Below are positions 1 to 4,983 of a stretch of DNA of 5,042 nucleotides, in pieces. The first letter of the stretch is position 1, and the number at the start of each line of letters is the position of its first letter. Under the pieces are notes generated by a model. It was not told the DNA's origin. It saw nothing but the letters and a program-made list of their open reading frames with translations, and searched no databases. Where the stretch lies: the NCBI GenBank assembly GCA_016932375.1, contig JAFGDA010000163.1, forward strand, positions 1-5,042. Direction: 5' to 3'. The DNA comes from Actinomycetota bacterium (GTDB lineage: Bacteria > Actinomycetota > Humimicrobiia > Humimicrobiales > Humimicrobiaceae). The position numbers were made by a program, and so were the translations under genes.

Positions 1-40
1 AGTCAGGATTATAACAGATTATTTATAAATTTGTTAGAGA

Positions 41-84
41 ATAATGCTAATTTTTTTATATTTTTATAAAAAAATTAGCATTAT
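41..84. repeat. Perfect 20-bp-arm palindrome, 4-base loop
   Basis: The arm ATAATGCTAATTTTTTTATA (41-60) is exactly complementary in inverse order to 65-84, around the loop TTTT (61-64). Four more pairs (34-37 with 85-88) form beyond a three-base bulge. The G-C pairs are near the base of the stem and the A/T run is internal, unlike a classical terminator (GC stem, then T-run). It lies about 275 bp beyond the end of the fur-like gene. It could be an atypical bidirectional terminator, a short repeat element or a protein-binding palindrome; only one copy is in the window. Confidence 0.85.
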
Positions 85-359
85 CTAAGGTATGGACTGA
101 CTCTGTCATAAATCATTAATACTGAAAATATTTAGAAAAACAAACAATGATTTTTTGTATTATACATGCGTATATCACATTAGTTACTGTTTTAGTTTCA
201 GGGAATCAAAAGAATCGAAACCCGGCCTAAGGAAATGGCATCCAGCAGAAAATAACATTTAAAAAACGATATGGAATGAAGATAAAAACAGATTATATAT
301 GTAACCAGATATGGTTCTGGCTATCAGATATAAACGGATATAATATTATGATGGCCATG
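85..359. other. AT-rich intergenic region, no gene supported
   Basis: The region after the fur-like gene has no open frame with recognisable protein character on either strand. It contains a small hairpin AACCA-GATA-TGGTT (303-316), which on the minus strand is followed 14 nt later by TTTTT and might contribute weakly to termination, and a GTTTC...GAAAC imperfect dyad (195-221). No strong terminator for the fur-like gene is evident. Confidence 0.5.
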
Positions 360-848
360 TCAGCCTTTCCTGCACTCATCACAGAGCCCTGTAAAAAGCA
401 CCTGGTAATTGTCTACCTGGAGTTTGCAATTTTTCAGGATATTCTCCTCGGCCCTGTCCCTTAAACGGATCTTTAGAGAGCTGTTAAGACATTCGTTATT
501 GGCAATTATCTTTCCACAATTATTACATATCATATAGACAAAAGCATGTTTGTAACAATCCTTGGAAAGCATGTAATATGTCTTGTCGCTCCCAAAAACC
601 ACCCTGCATATTATCCTGAGTTTTGTCAGCAGGTCAAGTGTCCTGTAAACTGTCGCAATACCTGTATCAGGATGGTCCTTCTTTATTTTCATATAGAGAC
701 TGTCAGCATCATAGAGTCCAGGAGATTCCCCCAGCATCCTTATAATGACTTCCCTCGTCCTTGTGAGCTTATAACCTGCCTTAAGGAGCTTCCCAATTGA
801 AAACTCGATATGATCATCATTATCTATATTATCAGCTACTCTTGCCAT
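360..848 (-). CDS. Divergent Fur-family transcriptional regulator
   Basis: A 162-residue full-length Fur-family protein. The winged-helix DNA-binding domain (about 18-85) carries YKLTRTR, PGLYDADSLY and recognition helix GIATVYRTLDLL. The C-terminal dimerisation domain keeps the structural zinc pairs C108xxC111 and C156xxC159. The regulatory-metal residues are largely missing: the usual HHxH just before the first CxxC reads AFVY (102-105), with one histidine, H101, slightly upstream; the PerR-type histidine of the DNA-binding domain and the aspartate after the first CxxC are replaced; and the late HRLYLYG-type histidine is N147 (NYQVLFTG). Four extra cysteines are present (C81, C98, C120, C141). 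The protein may sense a metal through other ligands, a redox signal through thiols, or nothing. It is the last gene of the cluster, with its own promoter and palindrome, and its recognition helix matches that of the fused Fur domain upstream at 9 of 11 positions. Family assignment is secure; the Fur, PerR or Zur class is not assignable. Confidence 0.9.
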   Translation of the reverse strand: MARVADNIDNDDHIEFSIGKLLKAGYKLTRTREVIIRMLGESPGLYDADSLYMKIKKDHPDTGIATVYRTLDLLTKLRIICRVVFGSDKTYYMLSKDCYKHAFVYMICNNCGKIIANNECLNSSLKIRLRDRAEENILKNCKLQVDNYQVLFTGLCDECRKG

Positions 849-852
849 AAAA

Positions 853-858
853 ATCACC
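853..858 (-). promoter_or_regulatory. Ribosome binding site deciding the fur-like gene start
   Basis: GGTGAT on the minus strand is complementary to the end of 16S rRNA (part of AAGGAGGTGAT) and lies 4 nt before the ATG at 846-848. A GTG at 855-857 is in frame but sits inside this site, so the ATG at 848 is preferred. Confidence 0.6.
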
Positions 859-866
859 GATAATAT

Positions 867-890
867 TAATAGTAATAATTGTTACTATTA
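867..890. promoter_or_regulatory. Fur-family-type palindromic operator
   Basis: TAATAGTAA (867-875) and TTACTATTA (882-890) form a perfect 9-bp inverted repeat. With the central AATT it is a 24-bp palindrome with a single mismatched pair (876/881). It is flanked by GATAAT (859-864) and ATTATC (887-892). It lies immediately downstream of the -10 box, as in the operon promoter. It is not an exact match to the Fur, PerR or Zur consensus, so the cognate regulator is uncertain; autoregulation by the following gene is the simplest reading. Confidence 0.65.
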
Positions 891-892
891 TC

Positions 893-920
893 ATAATATA
901 TGATTTTGGGGAAAAATCAA
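893..920 (-). promoter_or_regulatory. Candidate promoter of the fur-like gene
   Basis: On the minus strand TTGATT (915-920), a 16-bp spacer and TATTAT (893-898) form a plausible sigma70-type promoter. The expected start is near 885-887, within the palindromic operator, giving a leader of about 38 nt. The stretch TCATATATTATGATAATAGT (884-903) resembles TCATATTATAATGATAGT (4925-4942) at the operon promoter, which suggests shared ancestry or a shared regulator. Confidence 0.6.
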
Positions 921-947
921 CAGTCAATAAACTGCCTGTGTCAATAA

Positions 948-1004
948 ATTACCTAAAGGTAATAAGAGGTTTTAAAATTGCCATTCAATTAAAGAACCGG
1001 GTTC
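948..1004. other. Intergenic stretch with two small inverted repeats, no convincing terminator
   Basis: Between the HoxU-like gene and the fur-like gene there are two short perfect inverted repeats: ATTACC-TAAA-GGTAAT (948-963) and GAACC-G-GGTTC (994-1004). On the minus strand the second, folded with a three-base loop, is followed by TTTAATT, and the first by TTTATT. Neither has a strong stem or a clean T-run, so an efficient intrinsic terminator is not supported and read-through into the fur-like gene is possible. Confidence 0.35.
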
Positions 1005-1039
1005 GAGGAAAACTTTAACTGTACAGGAATTAAAAGGTA

Positions 1040-1660
1040 TTATAAATCACCTGCCTGAGGTATTCTGTCCATACCATAATTTGAAGGGAATACCCCCGTT
1101 GGACATATATCCACACATTCCATGCAATCAACACAATATTTGAAATAAGAAGATTCGGGAATGAATGATACTTTTCTATCTATGCCCCTGCCTATGAAGC
1201 CGACAGCATTATTCTTTTTTACTTCATTGCAATGCCTTACGCATAGACCGCACAGTATGCAGTAATTATCTTCTTTATGATATCTTGTGCTGGTAATCGA
1301 ATATTTTTTTGCAAGATCCCTTATCTCAGGATTAAAAGGGAACAGCGCCATGTATAGCTCCACAAGATTTTTCCTTACCTGTTCCACTTTTGGGCTTTCC
1401 GTATTTACAAGCAGGCCTTCCTCTACCTGATAACCACAGGAAGCCACTATCTTCGACCTGCCGTTTTTTTCTATTTCTACTATGCAGAGCCTGCAGGCTC
1501 CATATGGTTTAAGGTCCGGATGATAACAGAGGTTGGGGATATGTATGCCTGCTTCTTTAGCAGCTTCAAGTATGGTTATACCTTCATCCGCCTGGATTCC
1601 ATTGCCGTTTATAACCAAATTAATCTTTGTTTTTTTGCTATCCTCTTTTAATTTATCCAT
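1040..1660 (-). CDS. HoxU/NuoG-N-terminal-like [2Fe-2S], 2x[4Fe-4S] electron-transfer subunit
   Basis: A 206-residue iron-sulfur protein expected to relay electrons from the NuoEF-type pair to a catalytic partner. Residues about 12-90 are a plant-type ferredoxin domain with [2Fe-2S] ligands C45, C56, C59 and C75 (NLCYHPDLKPYGACRLC). Residues about 130-190 hold two [4Fe-4S] motifs, CILCGLCVRHC (134-144) and CVDCMECVDICP (176-187). Between them, where NuoG and HydA usually carry a His-Cys cluster motif (HxxxCxxCxxxxxC), the sequence is LVELYMALFPFNPEIRDLAKKY, with no cysteine or histidine, so that cluster is absent. There is no H-cluster, molybdopterin or NiFe domain after residue 190, so this is a stand-alone relay like HoxU, not a catalytic subunit. 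An alternative start at 1672 would add four residues. The gap of 160 bp to nuoF suggests the same operon but looser coupling. Confidence 0.88.
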   Translation of the reverse strand: MDKLKEDSKKTKINLVINGNGIQADEGITILEAAKEAGIHIPNLCYHPDLKPYGACRLCIVEIEKNGRSKIVASCGYQVEEGLLVNTESPKVEQVRKNLVELYMALFPFNPEIRDLAKKYSITSTRYHKEDNYCILCGLCVRHCNEVKKNNAVGFIGRGIDRKVSFIPESSYFKYCVDCMECVDICPTGVFPSNYGMDRIPQAGDL

Positions 1661-1668
1661 GCTCTTAA

Positions 1669-1676
1669 CCATCCTT
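1669..1676 (-). promoter_or_regulatory. Ribosome binding site deciding the HoxU-like gene start
   Basis: AAGGATGG on the minus strand lies 8 nt before the ATG at 1658-1660. The frame is open further upstream to a TTG at 1712-1714 (AGAGG only 1 nt away) and an ATG at 1670-1672 (AAAGG directly abutting). Both have poor spacing, so 1660 is the preferred start. Confidence 0.5.
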
Positions 1677-1728
1677 TCAATTTGCCTGAAGGTATAAACC
1701 TGTATAAAGTCCAAACCTCTAAGGCTTA

Positions 1729-1734
1729 ATTATA
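1729..1734 (-). promoter_or_regulatory. Possible internal -10 box before the HoxU-like gene
   Basis: A perfect TATAAT on the minus strand lies in the 3' part of the gap after nuoF. The sequence 17 bp upstream (CTAAAC) is a poor -35, so this may simply reflect AT-rich DNA. The same gap carries a short hairpin TTGAT-AAA-ATCAA (1798-1810) with no T-run in the minus-strand direction, so I see no terminator separating the two genes. Confidence 0.2.
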
Positions 1735-1820
1735 TTTTATGAAACTCATCAGTTTAGGTGTTTTTTCAACCGTTCTTTTTTTCCTATCATCAATTTTTTG
1801 ATAAAATCAACAGGCATGGC

Positions 1821-3758
1821 TTAAACAATACCACCCGTCATACCGATTTCTGATTCCGCCATGATTTTTTCTTTAACCTTCCCTGTCTCCTTACTTATAG
1901 CCTGGTATTTCTGGGGGCATACTTCCAGGCAGGTTCCGCATTTTATGCATCTGGCCTGGTCAATTATATGAGGCTTTTTAGTTTCTCCCTCAATTGCCCC
2001 GGTTGGACACGCTCTGGCACAAATACCACAACCTTCGCATTTTTCAGGATCAATTACATACTTTATCAGGGGTTTGCATACCTTTGCAGGGCACATATTA
2101 TAATATATATGCGCTTCATATTCCTCCCTGAAATATTTAAGAGTTGTCAGGACTATATTGGGGGCGGTAGCACCGAGTGCGCACAGGGAAGCCCCCTTCA
2201 TCATTATTGATAAATCCCCCAGTAGTTTAAGATCCTCTTCCTTCCCATTTCCTTCCATTATCCTGTTATATATATACAGCATCTGCCTTAAGCCTTCACG
2301 GCAGGGGACACATTTTCCGCATGACTCCCCTGATAAAAATTTCAGGAAATAATGGGCTATATTGACCATGCAATCCGTCTCATCCATAACTATCATACCG
2401 CCGGAACCCATCATTGAACCTGCCTTGTCGAGCTCATCAAAATCCACAGGAAGATCAAGCAGCTCTTCCGGTATTACACCTCCGGATGGGCCCCCTGTCT
2501 GGACTGCCTTGAATTTTTTCCCGCCTCTTATTCCTCCGCCTATTTTGAAAATTATATCCCTCAGGCTCGTACCCATTGGTACTTCCACGAGACCTGTATT
2601 TTTTACCTTTCCTACAAGTGAGAATATCTTCGTTCCTGGGTTTTTAACTGTACCCATACCTGTAAACCAGCCCGCGCCGTTTTTTATGATAAGCGGGACA
2701 TTTGCCCAGGTTTCCACATTATTCAGATTGGTTGGCTTTCCCCACAGACCGCTGACTGCCGTCCTTATATACTTAAGTTTTGGCTCTCCAACTTTTCCTT
2801 CAATTGCAGATACAAGGGCACTTGATTCTCCTGAAACAAAAGCCCCGGCCCCTCTATGGACCTTTACATCAAAGTCGAATCCGGAACCAAGGATATTCTT
2901 ACCGAGGAAGCCATATTCCCTCGCCTGTTCGATTGCGGTATTGGTATTTTTAACAGTCTGGGGATATTCCTGTCTTATATATAAATAACCCTGGCTTGCG
3001 CCAATGGCATATGCCCCTATGATAAGGCCTTCCAGGACACTATGTGGATTGCCCTCAAGTATGCTCCTGTCCATGTAAGCACCAGGATCGCCTTCATCAG
3101 CATTTACAATTACATACTTTTGTTCGGCCGGGGCATTCTTTACAGTATCCCATTTAATACCTGCCGGGAATCCTCCGCCTCCCCTTCCCCTGAGGTTTGC
3201 CTTTTTTACCTCATCTATTACTTCACCGGGTGTCATTTCATTCAGTGCTTTTGCCAGGGACTGATAACCACCAAGTCCAATATAGTCTTCTATTTTCGAG
3301 GGATCAATTTCCGGGTTATCCTTAAGTATTATTTTTTCCTGGAATTTATAGAATGGAATATCTGGAGCTTTTGCAATTCTTTTTCCCTGCTCATCCGTGT
3401 AAACAAGCCGTTCAACAATTTCACCATCGATTGTTTTTTCCACAATTTCAGGAATATCATCAAGTGACACGCGTATATAACAGGTCTGGCCGGGCAAAAT
3501 CATAATAACCGGACCCATTTCACAAAAACCGTGGCAACCGGTCTTTTTTACCGATATGTTTGCGGCCCTGTCCTTACCAGCGTTTTTTAGTTCTTTTTGA
3601 AGCGCAGAGAAAAGTTTGCCTGAACCAAGTGCCTTGCATCCGGGTCCGGAACATACTGATATTATTATCCTGTTGCCTGATTCCTTTTTAACTTTTTCTT
3701 CCCCTTCCATCAGGTCATCTAAAGAACTGTACTTAATATTTATAAGTTTTTCATCCAT
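1821..3758 (-). CDS. nuoF: NuoF/HydB/HndC-type NAD(P)H-binding FMN iron-sulfur subunit
   Basis: A 645-residue flavoprotein, the NAD(P)H-reactive subunit of a soluble oxidoreductase. Domains in order: an N-terminal thioredoxin-like [2Fe-2S] domain (about 30-110; C36, C41, C75, C79); the NuoF core with the nucleotide/FMN motif LRGRGGGGFPAG (189-200) and NADEGDPGAYMDR (219-231); an SLBB-like region (about 375-460); the N3-type [4Fe-4S] site ESCGKCVPC with C480, C483, C486 and distal C526; and a C-terminal ferredoxin domain with two CxxCxxCxxxCP motifs (574-584 and 604-614). This is the layout of HydB/HndC in NAD(P)-linked, often electron-bifurcating, [FeFe]-hydrogenases, and is longer than complex I NuoF (about 440 residues). 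C463, H550, C556 and C561 are placed like the zinc site I recall from HydB structures. All motifs look intact. It should pair with the upstream NuoE domain and the downstream HoxU-like subunit. Whether it bifurcates electrons cannot be read from this sequence. Confidence 0.95.
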   Translation of the reverse strand: MDEKLINIKYSSLDDLMEGEEKVKKESGNRIIISVCSGPGCKALGSGKLFSALQKELKNAGKDRAANISVKKTGCHGFCEMGPVIMILPGQTCYIRVSLDDIPEIVEKTIDGEIVERLVYTDEQGKRIAKAPDIPFYKFQEKIILKDNPEIDPSKIEDYIGLGGYQSLAKALNEMTPGEVIDEVKKANLRGRGGGGFPAGIKWDTVKNAPAEQKYVIVNADEGDPGAYMDRSILEGNPHSVLEGLIIGAYAIGASQGYLYIRQEYPQTVKNTNTAIEQAREYGFLGKNILGSGFDFDVKVHRGAGAFVSGESSALVSAIEGKVGEPKLKYIRTAVSGLWGKPTNLNNVETWANVPLIIKNGAGWFTGMGTVKNPGTKIFSLVGKVKNTGLVEVPMGTSLRDIIFKIGGGIRGGKKFKAVQTGGPSGGVIPEELLDLPVDFDELDKAGSMMGSGGMIVMDETDCMVNIAHYFLKFLSGESCGKCVPCREGLRQMLYIYNRIMEGNGKEEDLKLLGDLSIMMKGASLCALGATAPNIVLTTLKYFREEYEAHIYYNMCPAKVCKPLIKYVIDPEKCEGCGICARACPTGAIEGETKKPHIIDQARCIKCGTCLEVCPQKYQAISKETGKVKEKIMAESEIGMTGGIV

Positions 3759-3763
3759 TGCTA

Positions 3764-3770
3764 CCCCTCT
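3764..3770 (-). promoter_or_regulatory. Ribosome binding site of nuoF
   Basis: AGAGGGG on the minus strand lies 5 nt before the ATG at 3756-3758. This supports that ATG as the nuoF start and independent ribosome loading after the long intergenic gap. Confidence 0.65.
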
Positions 3771-3782
3771 ACCTGAATTTAT

Positions 3783-3799
3783 GATAATTAATACTTATC
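3783..3799. promoter_or_regulatory. Fur-box-like dyad in the nuoE-nuoF gap
   Basis: GATAATTAATACTTATC is an 8-1-8 inverted repeat with one mismatched pair and Fur-like GATAA/TTATC ends. It lies 25 bp before the nuoF start in a 145-bp gap, which is long for an operon whose members should be made together. The arm spacing differs from the canonical 7-1-7 Fur site, and no clear promoter accompanies it. A second inverted repeat, CTGGAT (3799-3804) with ATCCAG (3817-3822), adjoins it. Possible internal control site; weak. Confidence 0.3.
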
Positions 3800-3880
3800 T
3801 GGATTACCTTTACGGCATCCAGTTTTACTTTCCACTGTTCCTTTTAAAATTAAATTTCCAGATCCATTGAAATGCACCTT

Positions 3881-3904
3881 AAAAATACCCGGCTGAAGCA
3901 TGCC
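3881..3904 (-). terminator. Weak hairpin plus T-run after furN-nuoE (possible attenuator)
   Basis: On the minus strand GGCATGCTTCAGCC (3891-3904) can fold as a five-pair stem with one bulged A and a three-base loop, followed by GGGTA and a TTTTT run (3881-3885). It begins at the stop codon of the fusion gene. The stem is short, so at best it would terminate partially and lower nuoF expression relative to the first gene. Confidence 0.25.
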
Positions 3905-4878
3905 TAATCCAGCGAAGACAACATCTTTTTTAATTCAACAGATGATGGGTTACTATAATACTTGTTATCAAGCATCATTACCGGACCAAGTGCGCAGCAT
4001 CCGAGACAATTGACTGTATCAAGGGTAAACTTATAATCTCCAGTTGTATCACCGGGCTTTATCCCGAGCACATTCACTATCCGTTGAAGAAGGTTCATGG
4101 CCCCTCTTACATGACATGCTGTACCAAGGCACACTACAATAGAATGTTTTCCCCTGGGTTCCAGGCTGAAAGATTTGTAGAAGGAAGCAATTGAGTAAAT
4201 TCCTGTCAGGGGTATATCCATTCTGGTTCCCAGATAATGAAGTACATGTTTTGGCAGCCAGTTATATTTTTCCTGGACGTCAAGCAGTATTTGTATGAGG
4301 TTGCTCTTCTCGTACGCATGTTTCTCCAGAATACCATCTATTCCTGCTAAATCTTTCACGATATCTTCCAATTCCATCTCCTTTTCTCTTTTTAAATTAT
4401 TCAAATCTTTAAGCCACGCCGACATCCTGGCTTCCATTTTCCTTATCCCGGTTATTCCATCAGGATTTACCGGTACCGGTCCATCTGAGCCTGTATTAAT
4501 TCCCATAAATTTCTGCTCAATACCATTTTCTTTTGGAAACATATTTTCATATTTCCGGCTACCGGAGCTACTTATATAACCATGAATGGAATCCCCTTTT
4601 GCTGTTCCCGTGTCCCTTTTTGGGGTATTTTTAAGCCTGTATTTTACTTTATTATTTTCAACTGAAGAATTTATAATGACACCGAGGTCTTTTAAAAGGT
4701 TTAAAGTGCGGTATATTGTGGCTATCGCAGCTTTACCGCCAACCATCCGCTGGATTTCTTCCGCATCATATTCACCCGGGTTTTTTAGAATTGTTTCCAG
4801 TATTGTTTTCCTGGTTCCAGTAAGCCTTAAACCGGTTTTTTTTATCTTATCCTGCCAGAAATAATATGAACTTTCCAA
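3904..4878 (-). CDS. nuoE: Fur-type winged-helix domain fused to NuoE-type [2Fe-2S] subunit
   Basis: A 324-residue protein in one uninterrupted frame. Residues about 10-83 form a Fur-family winged helix: LRLTGTR, then PGEYDAEEI, then recognition helix IATIYRTLNLLKDLGVI, then a wing. The Fur C-terminal domain (HHxH, CxxC) is absent. Residues about 84-146 are a polar Gly/Ser/Pro/Asn-rich linker, and 147-175 a charged helical stretch. Residues about 180-324 are a complete NuoE/HydC/HndA-type thioredoxin-like domain with [2Fe-2S] ligands C250, C255, C291 and C295 (CX4C and CLGCC), expected to pass electrons to or from the neighbouring NuoF flavoprotein. I chose the TTG at 4876-4878 because the frame upstream is occupied by the Fur boxes and promoter, and because Fur proteins start about this far before LRLT. 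Only a weak GTGGGA precedes it, so the start is less sure than the domains. The fused subunit may also be a transcription factor; that is inference. Confidence 0.9.
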   Translation of the reverse strand: MESSYYFWQDKIKKTGLRLTGTRKTILETILKNPGEYDAEEIQRMVGGKAAIATIYRTLNLLKDLGVIINSSVENNKVKYRLKNTPKRDTGTAKGDSIHGYISSSGSRKYENMFPKENGIEQKFMGINTGSDGPVPVNPDGITGIRKMEARMSAWLKDLNNLKREKEMELEDIVKDLAGIDGILEKHAYEKSNLIQILLDVQEKYNWLPKHVLHYLGTRMDIPLTGIYSIASFYKSFSLEPRGKHSIVVCLGTACHVRGAMNLLQRIVNVLGIKPGDTTGDYKFTLDTVNCLGCCALGPVMMLDNKYYSNPSSVELKKMLSSLD

Positions 4879-4899
4879 CTTTACTGTTTCCCACTTATT

Positions 4900-4935
4900 G
4901 ATAATGATACTGATAATGATACTGACTATCATTAT
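4900..4935. promoter_or_regulatory. Tandem Fur-box array (six GATAAT-like hexamers)
   Basis: Six consecutive hexamers read GATAAT, GATACT, GATAAT, GATACT, GACTAT, CATTAT on the plus strand. Against the classical 19-bp Fur box GATAATGATAATCATTATC, the overlapping windows starting at 4900, 4912 and 4918 match at 15, 16 and 15 of 19 positions. There is also a perfect 9-bp inverted repeat, ATAATGATA (4913-4921) with TATCATTAT (4927-4935). The array overlaps the edge of the -10 box and covers the expected transcription start, the standard place for repression. Such hexamer arrays are known to bind several Fur dimers. Which of the two Fur-type proteins here binds it is inference. Confidence 0.82.
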
Positions 4936-4962
4936 AATATGACTTTGTAGCAATCCTGTCAA
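4934..4962 (-). promoter_or_regulatory. Sigma70-type promoter of the furN-nuoE / nuoF operon
   Basis: On the minus strand there is a perfect -35 box TTGACA (4957-4962), a 17-bp spacer and a -10 box TATTAT (4934-4939), the latter overlapping a TATAAT. Just upstream (about 4963-4985) lies a run of A-tracts resembling an UP element. The expected transcription start is near 4926-4928, inside the Fur-box array, giving a leader of about 50 nt before the TTG start at 4878. The TTG of this -35 box could be mistaken for a start codon because the downstream frame is open to that point. Confidence 0.8.
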
Positions 4963-4983
4963 TTATTTTTTCTAATATTTTTT

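Noticed and set aside
1..69. Plus-strand frame open from the left edge (22 codons, then TAA)
   Set aside because: Short, low-complexity Phe/Leu/Asn-rich, and it runs through the perfect palindrome; easily due to chance in AT-rich DNA.
195..221. A sequence beginning GTTTCA and ending GAAAC, resembling a CRISPR repeat
   Set aside because: Only one copy is present, with no spacer-repeat periodicity anywhere in the window and no cas genes.
276..464. Plus-strand open frame of 62 codons
   Set aside because: It overlaps the end of the fur-like gene on the other strand, has no recognisable domain and no clear ribosome binding site.
994..1010. GGGTTCGAGG resembling a tRNA T-loop
   Set aside because: The flanks do not form a T-stem and there is no anticodon or acceptor arm nearby; it is part of a short GAACC/GGTTC inverted repeat.
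1798..1810. TTGAT-AAA-ATCAA hairpin after nuoF as a terminator
   Set aside because: Five A/T-rich pairs and no T-run in the direction of transcription.
2362..2988. 208-codon plus-strand open frame
   Set aside because: It is the antisense shadow of the nuoF gene, Pro/Ser-rich as expected from reversed codons, while the minus-strand protein has full family motifs.
4878..4962. An Ile-rich N-terminal membrane segment of the fusion protein
   Set aside because: These residues are translated Fur boxes and promoter DNA lying upstream of, or at, the expected transcription start.
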